A stretch of DNA of 64,000 nucleotides from a virus: IMG/VR virus record IMGVR_UViG_3300045922_000293, positions 49,161-113,160 of that record; one strand, 5' to 3'. This document shows positions 24,759-32,642 of the stretch, piece after piece. Each line of letters starts with the position of its first letter. Within the stretch, counting starts at the first letter, position 1. The notes beneath the pieces are model-generated. The model saw only the letters and a program-made list of their open reading frames with translations. It was not told the DNA's origin and did not search any database. Position numbers and translations under genes: made by a program.

Positions 24759-25101
24759 GTTGAATCCATATTGTTTAAAGGGTTCTTAGGGTGCGTACCC
24801 TGAGTGTTTTGGGCCAGATGAAGGCATGGGGATACGCGTGGATAGAAGAACACTAGGTGCGCGTAGCACACGTATAACGATAACGCCATACACTTCATCA
24901 CGCAATATTAAAAAACGTGTTAAGTACGTCTACAAAAATATTGACAGGGCCATCTTTAAGATAGCTTTCAATGAACATGTTGATATACAATGAGAAAATT
25001 TCAATTGCAAATCCATGAGCCTTGTTATAATTTCAAGGTCGTGTAGCGCCTATCGAAAGCCTGCGCTGTCACCTCTACGTCGCATCCATGGGGATCCCGT
25101 C
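24759..25101. other. divergent control region (sigma-like gene / topoisomerase gene)
   Basis: 343 bases with no gene. Contains a hairpin at 24785-24804 (CTTAGGGT / ACCCTGAG) followed by TGTTTT, an isolated TTGACA at 24941-24946, a small palindrome ATCTTTAAGAT (24952-24962), and an extended -10 promoter at 25023-25031. AT-rich between 24900 and 25030, unlike the flanking genes, as expected for a promoter region. Confidence 0.55.
25023..25031 (+). promoter_or_regulatory. extended -10 promoter for the topoisomerase B gene
   Basis: TGT followed by a perfect TATAAT (25026-25031). The best -35 is TTGCAA at 25005-25010 with a short 15-bp spacer, which matters less with an extended -10. Predicted transcript start is near 25038, so the CDS must begin downstream; this supports ATG 25102 over upstream TTG/ATG codons. 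Confidence 0.6.
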
Positions 25102-26988
25102 ATGACTCAACCCGCCGCCGCCTACACCTCGGATGATATCAAACACCTTAGTGAGCGCGAGGCTGTCCGCCTCCGCCCCCACATGTACATTGGTTCCACA
25201 GATAGACGTGGCCTGCATCATGTGGTCGCTGAGATTTTGGACAATGCTTGCGATGAGGCTTTGAACAAGCACGCGAATGTCATCACGGTCGATGTGTCCT
25301 CCGATGGTGGGTACGTATCGATAGAGGATAACGGTCGTGGCATCCCATCGGAGCCTAACAAGGAAGGGGTGAGGGGTGTGGAACTCGTGTTCACGAAACT
25401 TCACGCGGGAGGCAAATTCGGGGATTCAAGTGCTTACGGGTCTTCTGGGGGTCTTCACGGCGTCGGCGCTAGCCTAGCCAATTTCTTATCAACGCGTCTT
25501 GAGGTGGATATCTGGCGATCAGGAATGCACACAAGATTCATCACCGTGGATGGTGAGTTTGAATCCGTTGAGGATCACCCCAGTCAAGATAAGAAGCGCG
25601 GCACGAAAGTCACATTCTACCCACTTTTTTCAAGATTTGAATGTGATCGTCTTGAATATGAAGACATCAAGACCATGATCGAAAATAAGGCATATTTGTT
25701 ATCCGGCGTGAAATTCATCCTCATGCGTGGGGGATCTAATCCCCACGTGATTTATTTTGAAGACGGGATGCGCGCTCTCTATGATCTGTGTAAAGATGGC
25801 TTGGATCAGGTACATCAACCGGAGTTGATCCTTGATCAAGAATATGAGGGATTCCAGGTCAAAGCCCGTATAGGATGGGTGTACAGCCGTGAATATGATC
25901 GTAAGACGTTCGTGAACATGATCCCAACACAGGACGGTGGGACGCATGAGCAGGCGTGTTTGAGCGGTCTTTTAACCGCCTGTAGGGCGCTAGAGCAGGG
26001 GAAGAAGCCTGTGTTAAGTCTTGAGGATGTACGCGGGGGCCTTCGGCTTGTTCTCAGTCTGACCGCCCCGAAAATAGCTTTTGAAGGGAATCTCAAAGCC
26101 AAATTATACACACCCGAATATTTATCTCCGCTCACACGAGTGTTCCAGCGTCATGTTGAACAGTATTTTGTGGACTACCCACAACAGGCCAAGATCCTGC
26201 TTGAATTCATGCTTGAGACAAGGCGTCTGCGCCTCCATCAAAAGGCCCAGAAGGATACATCATCTAGGAAGTCCCCCGTTTTGAATCTCCCCGCCAAGCT
26301 GGCGGACTGTCTACATGCCGATCCTGTCAAGCGCGAGCTTATCTTAGTCGAAGGGGATAGCGCGGGGGGTAACGCAAAGCAGGGTAGGGATCGGCACACA
26401 CAGGCAATTTTACCCCTTCGCGGCAAGATTCTGAACACCGAGCGCATGAGTGCTGAGGATATTTTAAAAAATAAGGAAATTCAGGCTATTGTGGACTCTT
26501 TGGGGTGTGGAATAGGTAAGAACTATGTGTATGAGCATGTGCGCTATCACAAGATCATTCTCTTGATGGATGCGGATAGCGATGGGGGTCATATTTTGAG
26601 CTTGATCTTAACGTTTTTCTACCGCCATCTTCCCGATCTTATCAAGCGCGGCCACGTCTTCATCGCGCAGCCCCCGCTGTTTGCGGTATCCTATAAAAAT
26701 GAAAAATTTTGGGCGCTCACGATAGAAGATCGCGATCGTCTCTTGAAGACCTACCCCAAAGCGGAAGTGTCCCGCTTCAAAGGCTTGGGGGAGATGCGCG
26801 CCCAAGACCTCAAAGCAACGACACTTGATGCAGCTAGCCGTCAGATCATCCCCGTGGCGTGGCCAGCGAATACGGATGAGGTCAAAGAATGTGATGATAT
26901 TTTTGAGGCCCTGATGGGAAAGCACGCATCCTTGCGATCCGATGCAATTGCGGCCTATATGAAAGATCATGCTACGGAAGACATTTGA
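25102..26988 (+). CDS. type II DNA topoisomerase subunit B (GyrB/ParE-like)
   Basis: 628 aa from ATG 25102, the length of a compact GyrB/ParE without the long insertion of E. coli GyrB. GHKL ATPase motifs: AEILDNACDEALN, VSIEDNGRGIP, GGLHGVGASLANFLS, then RGTKVTFYP. Transducer and TOPRIM follow: LVEGDSAGGNAKQGRDR, AILPLRGKILNTE, and LLMDADSDGGHI (the metal-binding DxD), with PPLFAVSYKN near the end. It powers strand passage that removes supercoils or decatenates DNA. The A subunit is not in this window, so it must lie elsewhere or come from the host. The last 17 bases overlap the antisense exonuclease gene. Confidence 0.92.
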   Translation: MTQPAAAYTSDDIKHLSEREAVRLRPHMYIGSTDRRGLHHVVAEILDNACDEALNKHANVITVDVSSDGGYVSIEDNGRGIPSEPNKEGVRGVELVFTKLHAGGKFGDSSAYGSSGGLHGVGASLANFLSTRLEVDIWRSGMHTRFITVDGEFESVEDHPSQDKKRGTKVTFYPLFSRFECDRLEYEDIKTMIENKAYLLSGVKFILMRGGSNPHVIYFEDGMRALYDLCKDGLDQVHQPELILDQEYEGFQVKARIGWVYSREYDRKTFVNMIPTQDGGTHEQACLSGLLTACRALEQGKKPVLSLEDVRGGLRLVLSLTAPKIAFEGNLKAKLYTPEYLSPLTRVFQRHVEQYFVDYPQQAKILLEFMLETRRLRLHQKAQKDTSSRKSPVLNLPAKLADCLHADPVKRELILVEGDSAGGNAKQGRDRHTQAILPLRGKILNTERMSAEDILKNKEIQAIVDSLGCGIGKNYVYEHVRYHKIILLMDADSDGGHILSLILTFFYRHLPDLIKRGHVFIAQPPLFAVSYKNEKFWALTIEDRDRLLKTYPKAEVSRFKGLGEMRAQDLKATTLDAASRQIIPVAWPANTDEVKECDDIFEALMGKHASLRSDAIAAYMKDHATEDI

Positions 26989-27502
26989 AGCGTTGAATGA
27001 GTTCTTGCAAGACACGCATCGTCTCCGCTGCATCGGCCACAGCTCTGTGCCTGCCTTCAAGTGTAGGCACGCCTAATGCCGTCGCCACCGCCTGAAGGCT
27101 TTGTTTAGAAGGCTTATCAAAATCCACTATCATGGTATAGGCATTGTATAAGACCCGCATATCCTTCCATGTGTATTGTGATAAAACATGGGACTTCATA
27201 CGGAGGCGTCGTAAAGATTTACGAAGGACTTTATCGTCATTCCCCCAGAACCATAGGGATATGGGCTCTTTGAATTCACTTAGCCATGAAAAGAAATCCT
27301 CTAAGCCTTCTTGCTCAGAGGGGCAATGCTCAAGCATCTCATTGGTAATCCCCGTGAATTTAGTGATCATATGAGAAAGTTTTCGCGCTGGTTTGAGCAT
27401 GATGTGGTATTCAGTTTTTATGCACGCGTCTGTATAGGATACGACGCCTATCTCAATAATCTCCCCCGTATCAGCCATTTCAAGATCAAGCACAAGATTC
27501 AT
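26972..27502 (-). CDS. DEDDh 3'-5' exonuclease (DnaQ/RNase T-like)
   Basis: 176 aa. Exo I LVLDLEMADTGEIIEIGVV gives the D-x-E metal ligands; Exo II is a weaker ISLWFWGNDDKVLRKSL; Exo III HRAVADAAETMRVL has the His and Asp of the DEDDh type. Such stand-alone enzymes proofread or trim DNA or RNA ends. It is on the minus strand, overlapping the 3' end of the topoisomerase gene, with its start only 14 bases from the divergent lon start. Confidence 0.8.
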   Translation of the reverse strand: MNLVLDLEMADTGEIIEIGVVSYTDACIKTEYHIMLKPARKLSHMITKFTGITNEMLEHCPSEQEGLEDFFSWLSEFKEPISLWFWGNDDKVLRKSLRRLRMKSHVLSQYTWKDMRVLYNAYTMIVDFDKPSKQSLQAVATALGVPTLEGRHRAVADAAETMRVLQELIQRFKCLP

Positions 27503-27516
27503 AGGATTTCATCACG

Positions 27517-29865
27517 ATGTTACACACCGCCGCGACAGTCACGATCTCTACGATTATTCTACCAACCATCACGCTTCATCACGATCTGGTTCCAGGCGAA
27601 AAGCGATCCGATGCGCTTTTCTTAGAACACTGGACTAAAAAAACCCAATTTGACTCAGCAGAGGTGGATCACAGCTTCTTCGTCCTCCTCATGGAAGGAG
27701 TGAAGGGGGTAGGTCTCTATTCCAAGGCTTCTTCCATTAAAGAATTGTCAAAGGGGAAATACCGCATGACATTCACGGCGATGTCGCGCGTGAATCTTGT
27801 GGATGTGGATGTGGCAGGTGGTGTCTGTACTTTTGAACATACGGTATTTGAGGGGAAACTTCTTGAGAAGGATTACGGGAAACTGATTAAACATGCTGAA
27901 GCATTAAATTTTGTGCAAAATGGTGTGAAAGACATCCCCGGAATGAGTCTCAAGCATGATCTCCTTGTCTTGGGATACTTCTCTTATCGCCTAAGCTATC
28001 ACTCCGTGGCCATCTCGAAGTACAGCCACAAGATCATCAAAATGTCAGCCTCACAGGCCCGAGATATTCTTGAGGCGGGTAAGATTCATGTATGGATCAA
28101 GACCATCTTTGATCTTTTGTCTCAGAGCCTGTTGGCGGTTGAGGTTGAGGAAGAGACCGAGAAGGCCGTGACTGCTCAGACAAAAGAGATTCAAAAGAAT
28201 GCGATTATCCGTGAAAAGATCAAAGCTCTCCAGAAGCAGTTGTCCGATGAGGATGATTCAGATGGTATAGATTTCGAGTCACGTGTGATGGAAGCGGATC
28301 ATTTAACAAATGAAGCACGTACGGCGCTGATGAAGCACGTACGGCGCCTGAAAGCCATGCAGCAGACGTCATCTGAATATTCATCCCTGACGCAATATGT
28401 GGATACCTTGCTGTCCTTGCCTTGGAACCGTTCCAGTCAAGCAACGCCGTTGAGTATCGTGGATGCGAGATTGGCTTTGGAACAGCAGCATTATGGCATG
28501 GATCAAACCAAGAAGCGTATCCTTGAGTATCTCGCCGTATGCGCCTTAACGCCGCGGATGTCACCCCCGATCCTGTGTCTTGTAGGGCCCCCTGGTACGG
28601 GCAAGAGCACGATTGCACAGAGCATTGCCCAAGCATTAGGGCGTGTGTTTGAGCGTATTAGCTTAGGGGGCGCTCATGATGAGAATGAGATCAGGGGCCA
28701 CCGTCGCACTTATGTAGGTGCGATGCCGGGGCGTATTGTCAAGAGTTTGATCAAGGCTGGGGTGAATAACCCTGTATTGCTTCTCGATGAGATTGATAAA
28801 GTTGGCACGGGTAGGCATAGTGGTGGCGCTCAGGCCGCTTTACTTGAAGTGCTGGACCCATCGCAGTATCATACGTTCCATGACTATTATGTGGATATCC
28901 CCGTGAATCTCAGCACATCGGTCATGATCGCTACGGCGAATGATCTCAGTACGATCAGCCCCCCACTACGGGATCGTATGGAAATCATTGAGGTGCCGAG
29001 CTACACTTCTGTTGAAAAACTAGAGATCGTGAAGAGGCACTTGTATCCTCAATCTCTTGATCGTCACGGTTTAACCCCTGCTGATATTGAGATCGATGCC
29101 GATAGGATCTGGCCTCAAGTGATCAGTGATTACACAGCGGAGGCGGGTGTGCGGTCTTTATCCAAGAAGATCGACGCAGTGGTACGTCACAGCGCTCTGT
29201 TCAAGCTGGAGCATAAGAAGCCTTTTGAGGTGAGTTTGGCTTCCCTTGATGATGTGTTAGGTTTACCGATCTCAAGCCATGATCGTATTAAATCCTCACC
29301 ATCCATTGGCCTTGTGACGGGCTTGGCTTGGACGCCTGTGGGTGGGGATATTTTATTTATTGAGGCCGCCCGTGTTCAAGGGGGCCCGCCGGGCGAGATC
29401 AAGATCACGGGGTCTCTTGGTGATGTGATGCGTGAATCTGTGCAGGCGGCTTGGACGTATCTACGTACTTTGCCTGATTTGATCATCCCGCCTGATATCT
29501 CCATCCATGTCCACGTGCCCGCAGGGGCGACACCTAAAGACGGTCCCTCGGCTGGAATTGCCTTGATGGCAGCCCTTTTGTCGGTCATCACGGGGCATCT
29601 TATCCCTGCGGATCTTGCTATGACGGGGGAGATCACGATCAGGGGTGATGTGCTGGCTGTAGGCGGGATTCGTGAGAAATTGATTGCGGCGCACCGTAGT
29701 GGGGTGCGCACAGTGATTATGCCTACCACATGTAAGCCCCACATGCGGGAAGTTCCCCGCATCGTCCAAGATGATCTGACCGTGCATTACGTGTCTCATG
29801 CCTCCGATGTGATCACCTTGCTGGGGTTAGTGATCCCCTTACGTCAGAGCATCACCACCCCGTGA
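27517..29865 (+). CDS. lon: ATP-dependent Lon protease
   Basis: 782 aa, full bacterial Lon length. N-terminal substrate domain starts TIILPTITLHHDLVPGEKRS. A helical linker is followed by CLVGPPGTGKSTIAQ (Walker A from ~357), RISLGGAHDENEIRGHRRTY (Lon signature), NPVLLLDEIDKVG (Walker B) and the peptidase domain with KDGPSAGIALMAAL (catalytic Ser ~678) and GGIREKLIAAHRSG (catalytic Lys ~721), almost the same numbering as E. coli Lon. It degrades misfolded or regulatory proteins; a phage copy could remove host regulators or defence proteins. AGGA at 27501-27504 overlaps the antisense gene's start codon. Complete, with no missing key residue. Confidence 0.95.
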   Translation: MLHTAATVTISTIILPTITLHHDLVPGEKRSDALFLEHWTKKTQFDSAEVDHSFFVLLMEGVKGVGLYSKASSIKELSKGKYRMTFTAMSRVNLVDVDVAGGVCTFEHTVFEGKLLEKDYGKLIKHAEALNFVQNGVKDIPGMSLKHDLLVLGYFSYRLSYHSVAISKYSHKIIKMSASQARDILEAGKIHVWIKTIFDLLSQSLLAVEVEEETEKAVTAQTKEIQKNAIIREKIKALQKQLSDEDDSDGIDFESRVMEADHLTNEARTALMKHVRRLKAMQQTSSEYSSLTQYVDTLLSLPWNRSSQATPLSIVDARLALEQQHYGMDQTKKRILEYLAVCALTPRMSPPILCLVGPPGTGKSTIAQSIAQALGRVFERISLGGAHDENEIRGHRRTYVGAMPGRIVKSLIKAGVNNPVLLLDEIDKVGTGRHSGGAQAALLEVLDPSQYHTFHDYYVDIPVNLSTSVMIATANDLSTISPPLRDRMEIIEVPSYTSVEKLEIVKRHLYPQSLDRHGLTPADIEIDADRIWPQVISDYTAEAGVRSLSKKIDAVVRHSALFKLEHKKPFEVSLASLDDVLGLPISSHDRIKSSPSIGLVTGLAWTPVGGDILFIEAARVQGGPPGEIKITGSLGDVMRESVQAAWTYLRTLPDLIIPPDISIHVHVPAGATPKDGPSAGIALMAALLSVITGHLIPADLAMTGEITIRGDVLAVGGIREKLIAAHRSGVRTVIMPTTCKPHMREVPRIVQDDLTVHYVSHASDVITLLGLVIPLRQSITTP
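28310..28347 (+). repeat. 18-bp direct repeat, period 20 bp, read in two frames inside lon
   Basis: ATGAAGCACGTACGGCGC occurs at 28310-28327 and 28330-28347. Because 20 is not a multiple of 3, the first copy is read (N)EARTA and the second MKHVRR. It lies in the helical linker before the ATPase domain. Confidence 0.85.
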
Positions 29866-29950
29866 GGATCCATAGCACGAATGCGGGTGTCAAGTCGGCC
29901 ATTGATGTACCAAGATGTTAGGTTGTGTTCTTGTGTGTGGGGTATAAACA

Positions 29951-30457
29951 CTAAAACGCTGATAAGAGCCAAGCAATATGCCGTGACATCTGCGCCCAAC
30001 CTAATACAATGGATTTTTGAGTCACCACATTATCAAGGAATCGTGTCACAACAATCTTGTCACTGATCTCACAGAGAATCTTGCGCTCCCCTTGGACAAA
30101 GGTCAGTGATATGCCATCGAGGAGCTGAAGCGTCGGCCCCACGGCGATATGAGCGCGCGATGCTAGACTTAAAAATAACATTGTATTGTGGTATAACGTG
30201 GTTTTGGTCTGTTTGAGAGCAGCTTGAAAGAACAAAAAATCTTCTTGAAGATGTTTCTGGTCTACTTCCTCCAAAATGATCTCTTCGATCGATGAGACGG
30301 GCCGGTTATTGCGCAATAACGTCTCACCTTCTTTATGAGTTTTGGCGAGATTCAAAGGTCTGTACAGATCCTCGAACGCCTCACTATCCTCCTCCTCATT
30401 GACAGGGGGTTTGATCTTGCTGCTTGACCAATGGAATCTCTTCGATTTGTTTTCCAT
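29951..30457 (-). CDS. hypothetical protein (168 aa)
   Basis: ATG at 30457 is chosen because AAGGGGG lies a few bases upstream. Starts MENKSKRFHWSSSKIKPP, then an acidic region (NEEEDSEAFEDLYRPLNL). The C-terminal half is hydrophobic and beta-like (FLSLASRAHIAVGPTLQLL, ISLTFVQGERKILCE). Could resemble a small regulatory protein, but no family is recognised. Convergent with lon; 85 bases lie between the two ends. Confidence 0.55.
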   Translation of the reverse strand: MENKSKRFHWSSSKIKPPVNEEEDSEAFEDLYRPLNLAKTHKEGETLLRNNRPVSSIEEIILEEVDQKHLQEDFLFFQAALKQTKTTLYHNTMLFLSLASRAHIAVGPTLQLLDGISLTFVQGERKILCEISDKIVVTRFLDNVVTQKSIVLGWAQMSRHIAWLLSAF

Positions 30458-30617
30458 GATTACCCCCTTCTGTCCCTGAACTAGAGACACTAAACTCCAA
30501 GTTAAAAAAAGCTCGTGTGACCACGATGCAACGTCCATCCGCGGAGTGCTGTAAAGACACCGCCTTGTCATTCGATGCCCTAAGATGGTAGATGTTCCCT
30601 TGTTTATTCCGATACAT
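30396..30617 (-). CDS. hypothetical small protein (73 aa)
   Basis: A frame from ATG 30617 (MYRNKQGNIYHLRASNDKA... CIVVTRAFFNLEFSVSS) that overlaps the start of the 29951-30457 gene by 62 bases. Composition is protein-like in the first 50 residues. The ribosome binding site is weak, and the overlap is longer than usual, so the 3' end may be chance. Confidence 0.4.
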   Translation of the reverse strand: MYRNKQGNIYHLRASNDKAVSLQHSADGRCIVVTRAFFNLEFSVSSSGTEGGNHGKQIEEIPLVKQQDQTPCQ

Positions 30618-30746
30618 TTTTGACACGTTTTTGCTCCCGCAGCAATATACTATCCCCGCAAAGCGCATAGGTATTAATAAATGCCATTCTTGTGAGGGCA
30701 CCCCCTTGGGTGTGGAATGTGTAGAAAGGTATAGACGGGTATCCTA

Positions 30747-31109
30747 ATGGCCGCAGATGATATGACAACAAGACTGCTGTTGCAAACCCTAGAGGCGTTT
30801 GAGCCCATCAGGGAAGATGTGACAGAGCTTAGAAGGGATATTGCAGATTTAAGGGTAAGACACGCGAATGTGAGCGTGATCGATGCTAGACTTAAGCACA
30901 TTGGTACGACCATTGAAGGCTTGAATGATAAGATCAAGGTCTTGGGTCAAACCGTAGATGAAAAACATAAGGCGCTTGATGCTAGACTTGATACGATTGA
31001 GAAGACCCATGCCCGCTGGCTAGGGGCGCTTGGCGTGGTGGCCGTGATCTTAGGTCTGATCTCAGGGCATCTTGTCAAATGGTTAGGTGCTTTGATGGTT
31101 GCCCCATAA
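30747..31109 (+). CDS. coiled-coil protein with C-terminal membrane segment, XhlA/holin-like (120 aa)
   Basis: Residues ~15-85 are a long coiled coil (DVTELRRDIADLRVRHANV, DEKHKALDARLDTIEKTHAR). Residues ~95-117 are a single hydrophobic span (LGVVAVILGLISGHLV, then WLGALMV). This layout resembles XhlA-type hemolysin/holin-associated proteins and also phage membrane anchors. No lysis enzyme is recognised nearby, so the lysis role is tentative. Confidence 0.55.
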   Translation: MAADDMTTRLLLQTLEAFEPIREDVTELRRDIADLRVRHANVSVIDARLKHIGTTIEGLNDKIKVLGQTVDEKHKALDARLDTIEKTHARWLGALGVVAVILGLISGHLVKWLGALMVAP

Positions 31110-31122
31110 TGAGCCTATTTCT

Positions 31123-31755
31123 ATGCGATATGAACATGAATTAAGTGCCCTGTTGACAGCTTATCTCACCTCAATGGGGTATTGTGTTCATGGTGAGGTA
31201 AGTGTGTTTCATCGCACTTTGACATTTGATCATGTGGCGCATCTTGGTCCGTGTGATTGCCCCGAGTATGTGCTCACATTTCAATTGAAGCTAGGATTTA
31301 CGCAAGACCTTATACGTCAAATGATGCGTGATGATCTTGGTCATTATGGTGATGCGCATTATATGGTGACGCCTAAGAAGCGCGGCTATACACGCGATCT
31401 TTATGCTGCGAAACTTGATCATTCGTGGTATATTAAGCCTGGCTGGATCGTGATCGGTGAGGAAGCGGATCTGATCGTAGATGCCACTGTGATGAATCCT
31501 CACTATGCTCTAAGAAATAAGTACAGGCTGCTTCTCACGGAGGCGAATAGGGGCATGATTGGGGGTGTCAAGGGCGAGGTGTATGACACTCACTGGAAGC
31601 TAGCCTGTAGATATCATCGGGAGTGCTCACAGCATAATCCGCTTTATTTGCAGAATACACAATCCATGAAGCAAGTGATAGCAAATGCGCCTTCCGCATT
31701 GAAGTGTTATAAGAATTTGGCAGCTACACTAAAAAAGGTAGCAAAATGCAAGTAA
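31123..31755 (+). CDS. hypothetical protein (210 aa)
   Basis: ATG 31123 is used; upstream codons overlap the previous stop. N-terminal helix (YEHELSALLTAYLTSMGYCV) followed by beta strands (SVFHRTLTFDHVAHLGPCDC, EYVLTFQLKLG) has the outline of a nuclease-like fold, but the (D/E)-x-K signature is replaced by QLK and I do not call it. C-terminal part is basic (LKCYKNLAATLKKVAKCK). Overlaps the next gene by 10 bases. Confidence 0.5.
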   Translation: MRYEHELSALLTAYLTSMGYCVHGEVSVFHRTLTFDHVAHLGPCDCPEYVLTFQLKLGFTQDLIRQMMRDDLGHYGDAHYMVTPKKRGYTRDLYAAKLDHSWYIKPGWIVIGEEADLIVDATVMNPHYALRNKYRLLLTEANRGMIGGVKGEVYDTHWKLACRYHRECSQHNPLYLQNTQSMKQVIANAPSALKCYKNLAATLKKVAKCK

Positions 31756-32072
31756 ATGTAGAAAGAATCGTACAAGCTTATTTGAAGAAAGCGAAGGCGC
31801 ATTGTTTGCGATTGCGCCCTACACCACATTCGGGCGAGGTCAGAGTTTATTTTGATTATGAGGAGGGTCAGCCTACATGTCAGATAGTAGGTATTCAGGG
31901 GAATGATCAAAAGGCGTTTCCGCGTGAGGGGGAGTCCTTTGACGCGATCAAGCGTTGGGTCCACATGAATCCAAAAGCACAGGTATATCATGCCTCATTA
32001 GGATGGCTATCTCGTCCCGATATGAATGCATGGCAGCATCTTAGGGCTTATTTTTCAGGATCAGAAGAATGA
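31746..32072 (+). CDS. hypothetical protein (108 aa)
   Basis: Overlaps the genes on both sides (10 bases and an ATGA), a typical coupled phage gene. Small alpha/beta protein (VRVYFDYEEGQPTCQIVGI, then AWQHLRAYFSGSEE). Function unknown. Confidence 0.55.
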   Translation: MQVNVERIVQAYLKKAKAHCLRLRPTPHSGEVRVYFDYEEGQPTCQIVGIQGNDQKAFPREGESFDAIKRWVHMNPKAQVYHASLGWLSRPDMNAWQHLRAYFSGSEE

Positions 32073-32641
32073 GACGTGATACAATCACTAAAACGGCTCG
32101 CGTGAATGACACAACGGCCCGCGTTTATATTACCTTATATGATGATCATCAAGATCCCGCCCTAGACATCTCTGAGCATGACGTCTTTGCCCGGGTATCT
32201 AAGAATGGTGATCCTCAAACTTTTGAGACCTTCACGGCATTGACATGGGCGGAATTAGACCCACTTGATATACCGGGCGTCTATGTGATCACGCTCCCCG
32301 CCCCATGGTTAGATACAGTGGGGACGGTGTTCATTCGTGTAGACCCCGTCGCCGCCCCGCCCCAAACGGTTCAAGGTGTGGATTTGATTGTCGAGGTGCA
32401 TCCACTTGACTTGACGGATCTGGATCTCCAGATGAAGCGTGTCTTGGGATTATGTCAGGAGAATTATAGGGTCACGGGGCAGACATATAATCCTCGCGGT
32501 GATTTAATCAGCGCCATCTTGAGTATTTATGAAAATGCGGCGGATACCACGGCGGATATGAACCCGATTGCAACGTATCGTGTCTCGGCTAGTTATGACG
32601 GGACGGGGCGCTTGATTGAGTATGTTGTGACGCGGGATTGA
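32069..32641 (+). CDS. putative baseplate/fibre-associated structural protein (190 aa)
   Basis: Beta-rich domain with the run NDTTARVYITLYDDHQDPAL, VFARVSKNGDPQTFE and GVYVITLPAPWLDTVGTVFI, a layout reminiscent of the N-terminal domain of baseplate upper proteins (BppU-like), which model a field of paired strands with W/D/G turns. The C-terminal part ends ATYRVSASYDGTGRLIEY. ATGA overlap with the gene before and one base before the next large structural gene. The similarity is from memory of the pattern and is moderate. Confidence 0.5.
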   Translation: MRRDTITKTARVNDTTARVYITLYDDHQDPALDISEHDVFARVSKNGDPQTFETFTALTWAELDPLDIPGVYVITLPAPWLDTVGTVFIRVDPVAAPPQTVQGVDLIVEVHPLDLTDLDLQMKRVLGLCQENYRVTGQTYNPRGDLISAILSIYENAADTTADMNPIATYRVSASYDGTGRLIEYVVTRD

Positions 32642-32642
32642 G

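Noticed and set aside
24941-24967. TTGACA followed by TAGCTT as a promoter
   Set aside because: The -35 is perfect but the spacer is only 15 bp and the -10 is poor; the extended -10 at 25023 is a better promoter for the same gene.
30620-30651. TTGACA ... TATACT before the 30747 gene
   Set aside because: Spacer of 20 bp is too long, and the site lies at the start of a minus-strand frame.
31123-31755. PD-(D/E)XK nuclease
   Set aside because: The strand outline fits, but the (D/E)-x-K triad is not present (QLK instead).
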